Shown one piece after another: positions 42,294 through 54,676 of a DNA stretch of 64,000 nt. Where the stretch lies: assembly GCA_027490145.1 (NCBI GenBank), contig JAIXYQ010000007.1, positions 1-64,000 on the forward strand, given 5' to 3'. The translations under genes and the position numbers were made by a program. Position 1 is the stretch's first letter. The number at the start of each line of letters is the position of its first letter. The notes under the pieces were generated by a model. That model was given only the letters and a program-made list of their open reading frames with translations, did not search any database and had not been told where the DNA came from. The stretch comes from Planctomycetaceae bacterium (GTDB lineage: Bacteria > Planctomycetota > Phycisphaerae > Phycisphaerales > SM1A02).

Positions 42294-43159
42294 GTGGCAC
42301 GCTCGACAGGCGATGGATCTACCTCGCCATGATGCTGGCGGTCGCGTTGCCGATCCTCTGGAACGGCGTGACCGGTAAGACGTTCCCTGAGTCGCCCACG
42401 CCCCCATCGCAGGCCTGCTTCGATGCCATCGAGGCACTGCCCGCGGGTTCGCGCGTGCTCGTGAGCTTCGACTACGACCCGGCGAGCGAGGGGGAACTGG
42501 CTCCCATGGCCACGACGTTCCTGCGCCACCTGATGCACAAGGGGCTTCGCCCCGTGATCATCGCCCTGTGGCCGCTCGGCCCGACGAAGGCCGAGGAGAC
42601 GATCGCCAATGTGATGAAGGTCGACTTCCCGGATCGCGTGAGCGGCCGGGACTACGTGAACCTGGGCTTCCAGACCGGCAACGAGGGCGTGCTCAAGGTG
42701 ATCGGCACCGATTTCCGCAAGCAGTTCCCGGTGGATCGCTCGGGTACGCCGGTGGACCGCCTGCCGATCATGGAGGGCATCACGAAGGTCGGTGACTTCC
42801 CGCTGGTGATCACGATCAGCGCCGGCTATCCCGGCGGCAAGGAGTGGGTGCAGTACGTCTCGAGCGCGAACCCCGGCCTGGTGCTGCTGGCCGGTGTCAC
42901 CGGTGTGCAGGCTTCGCAGGTGTACTCGTACTACCCCGGCCAGCTGCGCGGCATGCTCGCGGCGATCAAGGGTGCGGCCGAGTACGAGGCGCTCGTCAGC
43001 GCGGCGATCGACGGTGACCGGGTGACGGCTCCCAAGTACACCGAGGCCCGCCGACGCATGGCGCCGCAGCTCTTCGGGCATCTCCTGCTCATCGCACTGA
43101 TCGTGATCGGCAACGCGATGTACTTCGCGCAGCGGCGCTGCAAGGCGGTGGCGCCATGA
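42290..43159 (+). CDS. Membrane-anchored Rossmann-like protein of the GlmL cluster
   Basis: This 289-residue protein has one hydrophobic segment at each end (about 9-27 and 262-281) around a soluble alpha/beta domain. The domain has SRVLVSFDYDPASEGELAPM, GLRPVIIALWPLGP and PLVITISAGYPGGKEWVQYV, which suggests a Rossmann-like or periplasmic-binding type fold. With both ends in the membrane the domain sits on one side only; which side is not clear. Four-nucleotide overlaps tie it to the genes before and after. The function is unknown. Confidence 0.82.
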   Translation: MSGTLDRRWIYLAMMLAVALPILWNGVTGKTFPESPTPPSQACFDAIEALPAGSRVLVSFDYDPASEGELAPMATTFLRHLMHKGLRPVIIALWPLGPTKAEETIANVMKVDFPDRVSGRDYVNLGFQTGNEGVLKVIGTDFRKQFPVDRSGTPVDRLPIMEGITKVGDFPLVITISAGYPGGKEWVQYVSSANPGLVLLAGVTGVQASQVYSYYPGQLRGMLAAIKGAAEYEALVSAAIDGDRVTAPKYTEARRRMAPQLFGHLLLIALIVIGNAMYFAQRRCKAVAP

Positions 43160-44193
43160 GCGACGTGATCGCCAACCAGTCGGAGCCGACGCAGGGCAGG
43201 TGGTGGATCGGCCTCTTCCTCGTGATCGCCGTGCTCGTGGCGATCCGCGCCGGCATCGGCGAGGGCATGGGCCGTGTCTATGTTCAGACCGAGTCGACCT
43301 CGTACGTGTCCACGGAGGGCGAGGGCGGTCGGGTGTCCTGGTCGGCGGTCCCCGGAGTCACCGAGGACTCCGTCACGATCGACCGGGATGTCTTCCGGAC
43401 CGCGGGCCAGTACCGCGCCGCCGAGGCGGCCGCACCCGGCCAGCAGGCGATCCGGCTGTCGTGGGACCGCACGATCGGCCTGTGGCTTGCGGCGTTCTTC
43501 ACGCTGGCGGTCTTCAGCTTCCTTGCGGGTGACAACCCCGCGTACAAGCTCACCGAGAGCATCGTGATCGGCGTCAGCGCCGGGTACTGGATGGTGGTTG
43601 CCTTCTGGGAAACGCTCGTGCCGAAGCTCCTGGCCCAGCTCGCGCCCGACCTCGTGAAGGCGTGGTGCATGCCCAACCTCGAGGGCGGCGCCTTCAACCC
43701 CGTGGCGCTCGTGCCGCTCGGCCTGGGCATCATGCTGCTCTCGCAACTCACGCCGCTGGGCCGCCATGTCGGGCGATGGCCACTCGCGTTCGTCATCGGC
43801 ACGTTTGCGGGCCTCAAAATGGTCAGCCACGTCGAGAGCGACATCATCGAGCAGGTGCGTGCCACCGTGCTCCCCCTGGTGGTGTCCAGCGAGGACGGCT
43901 CGCTGGCGGCCTGGGCGTCGCTGCGCAATGTGCTCATCGTGACGGGCGTGCTCTGCACGCTCGCCTACTTCGTGTTCAGCGTCGAGCACAAGGGAGCCGT
44001 GGGGCGCGCGGCGCGGGTCGGAGTGTGGTTCCTGATGATCACCTTCGGCTCGGCCTTCGGCTTCACCGTGATGGGCCGAATCGCCCTGCTTGCGGCCAGG
44101 TTCGAGTTCCTGTTCATCGACTGGCTCTGGCTCATCGATCCCAAGGGTGAGCGGGGGATGTCCGTGGTTGCTGCCGTGATGCAGTCAGGGTGA
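43156..44193 (+). CDS. Polytopic membrane protein of the GlmL cluster
   Basis: This 345-residue protein has an N-terminal helix (about 17-33), a soluble loop of about 65 residues (with TSYVSTEGEGGRVSW), and then roughly seven hydrophobic helices to the C terminus. No enzymatic motif is visible. A charged segment near the end (WLWLIDPKGERGMS) may face the cytoplasm. Its start overlaps the previous stop by 4 nt, and it is the last of the coupled genes. A 91-nt gap with an inverted repeat separates it from the porin gene. Confidence 0.82.
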   Translation: MSDVIANQSEPTQGRWWIGLFLVIAVLVAIRAGIGEGMGRVYVQTESTSYVSTEGEGGRVSWSAVPGVTEDSVTIDRDVFRTAGQYRAAEAAAPGQQAIRLSWDRTIGLWLAAFFTLAVFSFLAGDNPAYKLTESIVIGVSAGYWMVVAFWETLVPKLLAQLAPDLVKAWCMPNLEGGAFNPVALVPLGLGIMLLSQLTPLGRHVGRWPLAFVIGTFAGLKMVSHVESDIIEQVRATVLPLVVSSEDGSLAAWASLRNVLIVTGVLCTLAYFVFSVEHKGAVGRAARVGVWFLMITFGSAFGFTVMGRIALLAARFEFLFIDWLWLIDPKGERGMSVVAAVMQSG

Positions 44194-44214
44194 GTGTTCA
44201 GATCACGATCGGCT

Positions 44215-44262
44215 GGTGTCGAGGTTGCCCCCGGGCCGCAGGCCCCAAGCAGCGTCGACACC
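44215..44262 (+). repeat. Nested hairpin between the operon and the porin gene
   Basis: GGTGTCGA (44215-44222) pairs with TCGACACC (44255-44262), and inside it GGGCC (44233-44237) pairs with GGCCC (44241-44245). There is no T tract. It may lower read-through into the porin gene or be part of its leader. Confidence 0.6.
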
Positions 44263-44284
44263 CGACGCATGCCTGAAGAGTTCC

Positions 44285-45682
44285 ATGGTTAAGCTCCTCA
44301 CCATCCTTGCGCCGTTCAGCCTCGGTTCCGGGAACGATGCCGCCGTGCAGGCGGAGATCGATGCGCTGCGCTCAGACCTGAGCGCCCTGCAGCGCAGCCA
44401 GTCGCAGGGTGCGCTGGATGCCGAACGCGCGGACGAGATCCGCGCCATCGTGAAGGATGCGCTTGCAGATGCGGGGACCCGCACGATGCTGCAGGGCCCG
44501 GGCCCACAGGACGGACCGTTCGTCGGCGACAACTTCTACCGGCTCGATGCCCGGGGAACGGAACTCACGTCGGCCGACGGCAACTTCAGGTACCACCTGA
44601 ACGTCCAGATGCAGCTCCGCTTCATCTGGAACCACCGCGAGGAGCTCGGCGACACGCAGGGGTTCGAGAATCGACGGACCCGCTTCATCATGGACGGCCA
44701 CGCGTTCGGCAAGGAGTGGCGGTACGGCTTGCAGATCTCCCGGCCCAGCGGCGTGCCGTCACCGCGGGTCCCGGACATCGAGGATGCCTGGGTCGGTCGT
44801 GTGCTGTCCCCCGAACTGCAGCTCAAGATGGGCCAGTTCCGTCCCGCATTCACGCACGAGGAACTGATGGTCAACGCGACCACGATCTTCATGGAGCGGA
44901 GTGCACTGAACAACTACTTCCGCGCCGCCCGATCCCGGGGGATCGCGTTGGAGTGGGAGACCGAGCACTTCATGTGGCGCAGCGGCTGGTTCGATGGGAT
45001 CACGGTGCGGTCGCCGTCCACGCCGGGTGGGGCGGACTGGAACACCGGCAACACCGTGAACCTGCCATGGGACAACAGCCTGGCGATCGATTGGGCGTTC
45101 TCGAGCCGATTCGACTGGAAGCTCGCCGGATCATGGAAGGAACTGCGCGAGTACACGCCGTGGCTCGACATGGAGGGACAGGCCACCAACCTCGGGGTGG
45201 CGGTGGATGCCGAACAGGCGAGCCCCTCAGCCCCATTCCCGGCCGATCCCTGGATGATCGAGGTGACCGCTGACCTGATGCACAAGCAGGCCGGGTGGTC
45301 GCTCTACACCTGGGGCGTGTTCCGTCGCGTCCAGAGCGACGACGGCCAGTCCAACCAGTGGGGAGCCCTGGTCCAGGCCAGCACGATGCTGGCGGAGAAG
45401 TGGGAAGCAGCGTTGCGGTACAGCATCGGCGACTCCGGCGCCGATGCCGACGCTGCCTATCCCATGCTGAGCCTGCTCGAACTGAACCTGAGCCACTACT
45501 TCCATCGTCACAGCATGAAGGTCCAGCTGGATGTGGGGTACTCCTTCGAGGGGCTCAGTGCCAACAGCCGGGGCAATGGCTTCGCCACGGCGGCGAACAA
45601 CCTGCTGCCCGACGTCCAACCACCGGCCGGGGATGTCTCGGGCCAGATGTACGTCGGCATCCAGTACCAAGTGCTGTTCTGA
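44285..45682 (+). CDS. Outer-membrane porin (OprP/OprO-like)
   Basis: This 465-residue protein starts with a short hydrophobic stretch, then a coiled-coil-like helix (AEIDALRSDLSALQRSQ, about 24-40), and then alternating beta strands typical of phosphate-selective type porins: NFRYHLNVQMQLRFIWNH, RRTRFIMDGHAFGKEWRYGL, and a C terminus QMYVGIQYQVLF that ends in Phe, as outer-membrane barrels do. The solute is unknown. ATG 44285 is preferred; the open frame extends to 44216 but that does not improve the weak signal peptide. It may carry solutes for the membrane operon upstream. Confidence 0.85.
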   Translation: MVKLLTILAPFSLGSGNDAAVQAEIDALRSDLSALQRSQSQGALDAERADEIRAIVKDALADAGTRTMLQGPGPQDGPFVGDNFYRLDARGTELTSADGNFRYHLNVQMQLRFIWNHREELGDTQGFENRRTRFIMDGHAFGKEWRYGLQISRPSGVPSPRVPDIEDAWVGRVLSPELQLKMGQFRPAFTHEELMVNATTIFMERSALNNYFRAARSRGIALEWETEHFMWRSGWFDGITVRSPSTPGGADWNTGNTVNLPWDNSLAIDWAFSSRFDWKLAGSWKELREYTPWLDMEGQATNLGVAVDAEQASPSAPFPADPWMIEVTADLMHKQAGWSLYTWGVFRRVQSDDGQSNQWGALVQASTMLAEKWEAALRYSIGDSGADADAAYPMLSLLELNLSHYFHRHSMKVQLDVGYSFEGLSANSRGNGFATAANNLLPDVQPPAGDVSGQMYVGIQYQVLF

Positions 45683-45698
45683 GGCGTCACGCCGGGCG

Positions 45699-45704
45699 TA
45701 TGCT
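45699..45704 (+). promoter_or_regulatory. -10-like element TATGCT for zwf
   Basis: TATGCT is followed by 9 nt and the zwf ATG at 45714. Confidence 0.45.
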
Positions 45705-45713
45705 CGACCGCCC

Positions 45714-47285
45714 ATGACGGCCGCGCCAACCGCACCAGCCACCACCGATCGCCCCGAACCAGCCGTCGGGGCGTCGCCCGCGGGTGCGGACCCGTGCGTG
45801 CTCCTGATCCTGGGCGCGAGCGGCGATCTCACGCACCGCAAGCTCATCCCGTCGATGTACGAGATGCATTGCCTCGGTGCGCTGCATCCGGCGACCGCCA
45901 TCCTGGGCATGAGCCGGACCGCGAAGACCGACGAGGGCTGGCGCGCCGAGATGCGCACCGCCGTGCAGGCTTCGGTGCAGGGCTTCGATCCCACGCGTTG
46001 GCAGGCGTTCGAGGAACGGCTCTTCTACCACGCCGGCGATGCCGCGACGCAGGCGGCCTATCCGGCGCTGGTCGAGCGCCTGGCCGCGCTCTCCGCGTCA
46101 CGCGCGACTCGGGGCAACATCCTGTTCTACCTCTCGGTGGCACCCTCGCTCTACGAGCCGATCGTGCAGTGCATCGATGAGGCCGGCCTGGTGAGCGAGG
46201 GCAAGCGCTGGTGCAGCATCGATCCCAAGGGCCGCTCATGGCAGCGGATCGTGGTGGAGAAGCCGTTCGGCACCGATGAAGCCAGCGCAGCGAGCCTGAA
46301 CCGGGCGCTCGGACGGGTCTTCGAGGAGGACTCGACCTACCGCATCGACCACTACCTCGGCAAGGACCTGGTGCAGAGCCTGCTCGTGCTGCGCTTCGCG
46401 AACAGCATCTTCGAGCCGGTGTGGAATCACCGCTACATCGACCACGTGCAGATCACGGCCGCGGAGACCGTCGGTGTGGGGACCCGCGGGGGCTTCTACG
46501 AGCAGACCGGGGCCGTGCGCGACATGATCCAGAGCCACCTCATGCAGGTGCTCGCGTTCGTCGCGATGGAACCGCCCAACCGGATGCGGGCGAACGAGAT
46601 CCGCAGCGAGAAGATCAAGCTCATCGGTGCGATCCGACCGACGGCCGCGGCCGACGTGGCCACGCACGGCGCGTTCGGCCAATACGGCGCGGGGCCCGAT
46701 CCTGCGTACGCGCAGCTGCAGGGTGTCGCGCCGGGCTCCACGGTCGAGACCTACGCCGCGCTGAAGCTGCACCTGGACACCTGGCGCTGGGCGGGCACGC
46801 CCTTCTACCTGCGCACGGGAAAGGCCATGCGCGCCAAGCGCACCGAGGTCGTGGTGCAGTTCAAGGCGCCGGCGGCGGACCTGTTCAAGGACGTGCCGCA
46901 CGGGGCTGGTGGCGTCCAGGGCAACCGGCTCGTGATCGAGATCGCACCGCGCGAGCGGGCCGAACTCCGCTTCGAGAGCAAGGTTCCCGGTCGCCGCATG
47001 GCGATCGCCCCGATCGCGATGCAGGCTGACTTCCGCAAGGAGTTCGGCGGGCAGCCGATCGAGGCCTACGGCCCGCTCATCGTCGATGCCATGCGCGGCG
47101 ACCAGTCGCTCTTCAAGCACCGCACCGAGGTCGAGGGTGCGTGGGGCGCCGTCATGCCGTTCCTCGATGCCCGCAGCGCACCGCTCCGTGAAGGCATCGT
47201 CGGCAACTATGCGCAGGGTTCGTGGGGACCGCGGGCCGCCGACGACCTGATGCAGCGCGATGGCCGCGCCTGGCATGACGGCTGA
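45714..47285 (+). CDS. zwf: Glucose-6-phosphate dehydrogenase
   Basis: This cytoplasmic enzyme oxidises glucose-6-phosphate to 6-phosphogluconolactone, making NADPH at the entry of the pentose phosphate pathway. The 523-residue protein has the cofactor segment ILGASGDLTHRKL, the VVEKPFG segment, the active-site RIDHYLGK at 210-217, and TGAVRDMIQSHLMQVL. A polar, Ala/Pro-rich leader of about 27 residues precedes the catalytic core. The pgl gene follows after only 3 nt. Confidence 0.95.
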   Translation: MTAAPTAPATTDRPEPAVGASPAGADPCVLLILGASGDLTHRKLIPSMYEMHCLGALHPATAILGMSRTAKTDEGWRAEMRTAVQASVQGFDPTRWQAFEERLFYHAGDAATQAAYPALVERLAALSASRATRGNILFYLSVAPSLYEPIVQCIDEAGLVSEGKRWCSIDPKGRSWQRIVVEKPFGTDEASAASLNRALGRVFEEDSTYRIDHYLGKDLVQSLLVLRFANSIFEPVWNHRYIDHVQITAAETVGVGTRGGFYEQTGAVRDMIQSHLMQVLAFVAMEPPNRMRANEIRSEKIKLIGAIRPTAAADVATHGAFGQYGAGPDPAYAQLQGVAPGSTVETYAALKLHLDTWRWAGTPFYLRTGKAMRAKRTEVVVQFKAPAADLFKDVPHGAGGVQGNRLVIEIAPRERAELRFESKVPGRRMAIAPIAMQADFRKEFGGQPIEAYGPLIVDAMRGDQSLFKHRTEVEGAWGAVMPFLDARSAPLREGIVGNYAQGSWGPRAADDLMQRDGRAWHDG

Positions 47286-47288
47286 GCC

Positions 47289-48083
47289 ATGACGATCGAC
47301 CCATACGACCTCGTCGATGACTCCTTCCCGGTGCCCGCGCTGCCGGGCCGCGTCGTGACGGGCCTGGATGCGGACGACGTCCATGGTTCGCTCGGCGCCG
47401 ACCTGCTCCTCCAGGCGAACAACTGCGTGCGGGCGCACGGTGATTTCCACCTTGCGCTCTCGGGTGGTTCGACACCACTGCCGTTCTATCGCTGCCTCAT
47501 GGTGGATCCGCGGTTCCGCCAGCTGCCATGGGAGCGCACGCACCTGTGGATCGTCGATGAGCGGTGCGTGGCGCCGGATGACGAGCGCTGCAATTTCCTT
47601 CACATCCGCGAGACCATCGTGGACCACGTCGACATCCCCCCGCAGCAGGTGCATGCGATGGACGCGCACCTGCCGGGCGCGGCGGCCGCGTATGACCGTG
47701 CCGTGCGCGAGACGCTCGCCTGGCGCGAGCCCGGCCACGATCGGCTCGACTTCGTGCTCCTGGGCATGGGTGGCGACGGCCACACCGCCAGCCTCTTCCC
47801 GCACAGCCCCGCCTTGGTCGAGCCCGAGGCACTGGTCGTGGCCAACGACGGCCCCACGGTCACGCCGCCATCCCGCATCACCATGACCTACCGGCTGCTG
47901 AACGCGTCGCGGTTCGTCGCGGTGCTCGTCATGGGGGCGTCCAAGCACGCCATGCTCGAGCGTGTGGCCCGGGCCGACGTCGAGGATGCCGCGAGCCTGC
48001 CGATCCGCGGCATCACGCCGACGGGTGGTGAACTCCGCTGGTACCTCGATCGCGCTGCCTGCACGGGCGTGCAGGCACCCTGA
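47289..48083 (+). CDS. pgl: 6-phosphogluconolactonase
   Basis: This enzyme hydrolyses the lactone made by Zwf to 6-phosphogluconate. The 264-residue protein has the family LALSGGSTPLPFY segment, WIVDERCVAPDDERCN, and LLGMGGDGHTASLFP with the conserved His. It lies 3 nt after zwf, so the two steps are produced together. Its 3' end is only 7 bp from the convergent ruvX. Confidence 0.94.
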   Translation: MTIDPYDLVDDSFPVPALPGRVVTGLDADDVHGSLGADLLLQANNCVRAHGDFHLALSGGSTPLPFYRCLMVDPRFRQLPWERTHLWIVDERCVAPDDERCNFLHIRETIVDHVDIPPQQVHAMDAHLPGAAAAYDRAVRETLAWREPGHDRLDFVLLGMGGDGHTASLFPHSPALVEPEALVVANDGPTVTPPSRITMTYRLLNASRFVAVLVMGASKHAMLERVARADVEDAASLPIRGITPTGGELRWYLDRAACTGVQAP

Positions 48084-48090
48084 CCTCGCT

Positions 48091-48507
48091 TCATCCGCCG
48101 TTGGCGTCGAGGAATCCCTGCAGGATCACGCAGGCGGCGAGTGCATCGCGGATCGCCTTCTTCTGACCGTGGGTCCGTCCGCTGCGCTGCAGGAACTCCT
48201 CGGCATCCAGGCTCGAGCACCGTTCGTCCTGCAGGTGCACGGGCAGATCGGTGCGCTGCCGCAGCGACTCGACGAAGGCCCGCACGATCCGCGCGCGCGG
48301 ACCCTCGGAGCCATCCATGTTGAAGGGCATGCCGACGACGAGGTCCGTGGGATCATGGCTCTCGATCGCCCGGAGCACGGCGTCGCGGACGAGCCCATGC
48401 GTGGTGGCCTGGACCACCTCGAGCGGCATGGGAAGGCGCAGCACGCTGTCCGCCACCGCGAGACCGGTGCGCTTGTCGCCAAGGTCGATGGCGAGGTAGC
48501 GGGCCAT
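48091..48507 (-). CDS. ruvX: Putative Holliday junction resolvase RuvX/YqgF
   Basis: This 138-residue RNase H-fold nuclease family acts on Holliday junctions or in 16S rRNA maturation, depending on the species. It has the start IDLGDKRTGLAVAD (acidic residue 1), LVVGMPFNMDG, and the acidic residue in LQDERCSSLDA. Its ATG overlaps the manC stop by 1 nt (TGATG), so it is translated after manC. Family call is firm; the exact substrate is not settled from sequence. Confidence 0.92.
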   Translation of the reverse strand: MARYLAIDLGDKRTGLAVADSVLRLPMPLEVVQATTHGLVRDAVLRAIESHDPTDLVVGMPFNMDGSEGPRARIVRAFVESLRQRTDLPVHLQDERCSSLDAEEFLQRSGRTHGQKKAIRDALAACVILQGFLDANGG

Positions 48508-49592
48508 CAGCGGATCGATGGGGGAAGCCGTGACACCAGGTCCTTCACCTGCTCGGCCAGGTCGGCACGGCAGACGAGCGTGGCGTCCTTCGTGCGCACG
48601 ATCACCACGTGGTCCAGCCCGATCGTGGCCACGGTGTGCGTCGGGTCGTCGCTGGCCACGACCATGTTGGTCGAGCCCAGGTGCACCGCGGCACAGGACG
48701 CCCGGTTGCCCGCTTCGTCCGAAGCCAGCGTCGACCCCCAGCTCGGCCAGGAACCCACGTCCTTCCACTCCACCGGCATGGGCACGGTGCAGACCGACAG
48801 CGAGGCATCCACGCTGGCGGGTTCCATCAACGCCATATCGACGCTGACCTTCGGAAGGCCGGGATAGACCTCGGCGACGGTGCGATCGAGGTCGCCGCCG
48901 GCGAGGACCGCATCATGGATCCGCATGAGCCCGGCGTGGCTGTCGGGGCGAAAGCGCGCGATGGCGCCGAGCACGGTGCGCGCATGCAGCACGAACATGC
49001 CGCTGTTCCAGCCGAAACGGCCGCTGGCCACGTACTCCTGCGCACGCTTGATGTCGGGTTTCTCGACGAAGCGCTTGCAGTGCACGGCGGGCGCGAAGCC
49101 GGGCACGGCATCGCCGTACTCGACGTAGCCGTAGCCCGTGGCAGGGTGGGTCGGCGTGATGGCGAACGTGGCGAACCGCGTTGGGTCGGCCTCGACCAGG
49201 GCGAAGCCGGTCTGCATGCAGGCCTCGAAGGTCGCCTGCGGCGCGATCACGTGATCGGCGGTGAGCACGCAGAAGACGGCATCGGCATCGCGCGCCGCCA
49301 GGACCGCTGCGGTGAAGCCGACGGCGTTCAGGGTGTCGCGGCCGACCGGTTCGCCGAGCACGTTCCGCGGATCGATCCCGGGGATGGCCTTCAGCACCAG
49401 GTTCCGGTAGGCATCCGCGGCGCACACCAGCCTCCGCTCGGCCGGGACCAGTCCTGCGATGCGTTCTCCGGCGATCTCAAGCAGGCTCCGGCCACCGATG
49501 AAGGGCACCAGTTGCTTGGGCATCGCCGAGCGGCTCATCGGCCAGAGCCGTGTGCCGCTGCCCCCGGCCATGATCATTGCATAGCGCGCCAT
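48507..49592 (-). CDS. manC: Mannose-1-phosphate guanylyltransferase
   Basis: The enzyme makes GDP-mannose from mannose-1-phosphate and GTP, the substrate of the GDP-mannose dehydratase encoded at 6469. The 361-residue protein has the signature MAGGSGTRLWPMSR, PKQLVPFIG, LTADHVI, RFVEKPD, and FGWNSGMFV, all characteristic of GMP-type enzymes; it has no isomerase domain. The ATG is 7 nt after TAGGAT. It diverges from ruvA and is coupled to ruvX downstream. Confidence 0.94.
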   Translation of the reverse strand: MARYAMIMAGGSGTRLWPMSRSAMPKQLVPFIGGRSLLEIAGERIAGLVPAERRLVCAADAYRNLVLKAIPGIDPRNVLGEPVGRDTLNAVGFTAAVLAARDADAVFCVLTADHVIAPQATFEACMQTGFALVEADPTRFATFAITPTHPATGYGYVEYGDAVPGFAPAVHCKRFVEKPDIKRAQEYVASGRFGWNSGMFVLHARTVLGAIARFRPDSHAGLMRIHDAVLAGGDLDRTVAEVYPGLPKVSVDMALMEPASVDASLSVCTVPMPVEWKDVGSWPSWGSTLASDEAGNRASCAAVHLGSTNMVVASDDPTHTVATIGLDHVVIVRTKDATLVCRADLAEQVKDLVSRLPPSIR

Positions 49593-49599
49593 GGCGGTG

Positions 49600-49605
49600 A
49601 TCCTA
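49600..49605 (-). promoter_or_regulatory. -10-like element TAGGAT for manC
   Basis: TAGGAT on the minus strand is followed by 7 nt and the manC ATG. Confidence 0.5.
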
Positions 49606-49618
49606 CGCGGTCGCCCGG

Positions 49619-49624
49619 TACGCT
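49619..49624 (+). promoter_or_regulatory. -10-like element TACGCT for ruvA
   Basis: TACGCT is followed by exactly 6 nt and the ruvA ATG at 49631. The whole manC-ruvA gap is only 38 bp. Confidence 0.6.
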
Positions 49625-49630
49625 CCGGGC

Positions 49631-50263
49631 ATGATCGCGCGACTGCACGGCACCCTCGAGGAACTCCACGAAGGCATCGCGCTCGTGCGATGCGGCAGCG
49701 TGAGCTACGAGGTGCTCGTGCCCGCCGCCGACCAGATGCGCCTGGCCGGCGCGGTGGGCAGCGAACTCGAGTTCGTCACCCTGCACTACCTCGAGTCCCA
49801 GGGACAGGGCAGCAGCTTCTGGCCGAGGCTCATCGGGTTCCGTACGGTCCGGGACCGCGAGTTCTTCGAACTCCTCACGACCGTCAAGGGCATCGGCAAC
49901 CGCAAGGCGCTCCGTGCGCTGCAGCTCCCGTTCGGCCAGGTGGCGCAGGCGATCGTGGACCGGAACCTTGCCCTTCTCACGAGCCTGCCCGAGATCGGCC
50001 GCAAGACGGCCGAGACGATCGTGGTCGACCTCAAGGACAAGATGGGCCCATTCCTCGACCTCGGCGGTCCGGCCGTCGGTCCCAAGGGGGCCGTGCCTGC
50101 CGCCGCCGGCCAGCTCGCGCTCGATGCGGTGGCGATCCTGGTCCAGCTGGGCGAGAGCCGCGCGGGCGCGCGTGACCTGGTCGATCGCGCACTCGATGCC
50201 GAGCCCGCACTCGCCACGGCCGACGCCGTGGTCACGGCTGCCTTCCGGTTCAAGTCATCGTGA
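49631..50263 (+). CDS. ruvA: Holliday junction DNA helicase subunit RuvA
   Basis: RuvA binds the four-way junction and loads the RuvB motor. The 210-residue protein has an N-terminal OB domain (MIARLHGTLEEL...), the helix-hairpin-helix region (FFELLTTVKGIGNRKALRAL and ALLTSLPEIGRKTAETIVVDL), and a C-terminal helical domain for RuvB contact. ruvB and ruvC are not adjacent. Its end overlaps the convergent plsC gene by 9 nt. Confidence 0.93.
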   Translation: MIARLHGTLEELHEGIALVRCGSVSYEVLVPAADQMRLAGAVGSELEFVTLHYLESQGQGSSFWPRLIGFRTVRDREFFELLTTVKGIGNRKALRALQLPFGQVAQAIVDRNLALLTSLPEIGRKTAETIVVDLKDKMGPFLDLGGPAVGPKGAVPAAAGQLALDAVAILVQLGESRAGARDLVDRALDAEPALATADAVVTAAFRFKSS

Positions 50264-51079
50264 TGGTCTCGCCGCGTGCTGGGCGAGCCGCTCCTCGATG
50301 TGATCGAGATGGCGGTCAGCCAGCGGAAGGCCCAGGTCGTTCGCGATCATCGTGCGCACGCGCTCGGTGAAGGCCTCCAGGTCGTTGGCGGCCGGTGGAT
50401 CGGCGATGGCCAGGAGCCGCAGCGTGGCCGAGCATGGGATGAGCAGGCTGCGCATCACGCCGGCGTTCGCCGGGATCCCGCGCAGGGACAGCACCACGAC
50501 CCGCGCCTTGCCCTTGGCGGCAAGCGATGCGAAGCCCGGCATGAAGCGATAGACCTGGCCGTGCGGCCGTGCGATGCCTCCCTCGGGAAAGACCCCCAGG
50601 GCGCCACCCGCGCGCAGGTGCGTCATCGCCGCCAGCAGCGACTGCGTGTCGCGACGGTCGTAGTGGACGGGGATCACCTGCTGCAGCCGCCAGAACCAAC
50701 CGAGCGTGCCGACCATCTGTTCAGCGGCCATGAACCATCGGAGCCGCCGACGCATCGAGAGCTGCACCAGGATCGGGTCGACGCCCGCGGCATGGTTGCA
50801 GACGACGATGATGGGTCCCGATGCGGGGTCATCGAGCAGCGCGCGCGCCTGCGGCGTGAAGCCCTCGATCCGGTAGCCGTGCACGCGGCGCGTCCAGAGC
50901 CAGCCGAGCTGGGCGAAGAACGCACTGACGTCATCCGCATCCAGCCGCCGCCGGCCGGCCGGCAGGAACCAGCCCCAGAACCAAGCCCAGAACACGATCC
51001 ACCCCGCCAGGATGATCCCGGCGGCGACGGGCGCGGCCGTGGCCAGGGGTTGCGTGGCGGCAGGGTCGGGAGTGGGCAT
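50255..51079 (-). CDS. 1-acyl-glycerol-3-phosphate acyltransferase-like protein (PlsC family)
   Basis: This membrane-associated enzyme of phospholipid synthesis transfers an acyl chain to a lyso-phosphatidate-type acceptor. The 274-residue protein has a hydrophobic N-terminal segment (about 18-40), the catalytic NHAAGVD motif (HxxxxD, His96 and Asp101), and the substrate-binding FPEGGIARP near 167-175. The precise acceptor is not certain. The ATG is 8 nt after CATAAT. It overlaps ruvA tail to tail. Confidence 0.9.
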   Translation of the reverse strand: MPTPDPAATQPLATAAPVAAGIILAGWIVFWAWFWGWFLPAGRRRLDADDVSAFFAQLGWLWTRRVHGYRIEGFTPQARALLDDPASGPIIVVCNHAAGVDPILVQLSMRRRLRWFMAAEQMVGTLGWFWRLQQVIPVHYDRRDTQSLLAAMTHLRAGGALGVFPEGGIARPHGQVYRFMPGFASLAAKGKARVVVLSLRGIPANAGVMRSLLIPCSATLRLLAIADPPAANDLEAFTERVRTMIANDLGLPLADRHLDHIEERLAQHAARPSR

Positions 51080-51087
51080 GCAGGCGC

Positions 51088-51093
51088 ATTATG
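51088..51093 (-). promoter_or_regulatory. -10-like element CATAAT for the plsC-like gene
   Basis: CATAAT on the minus strand is followed by 8 nt and the ATG at 51079. Confidence 0.45.
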
Positions 51094-51110
51094 GCGTCGA
51101 CCCGTTGCGC

Positions 51111-51116
51111 TATCCT
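51111..51116 (+). promoter_or_regulatory. -10-like element TATCCT for carB
   Basis: TATCCT lies about 29 nt before the carB ATG. A CTGAGG ribosome-binding site lies in between, so this gene has a true leader, unlike most neighbours. Confidence 0.5.
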
Positions 51117-51145
51117 CGCCCTGATTTTGCCCTGAGGTCACCCAC

Positions 51146-54676
<3,531 letters not shown>

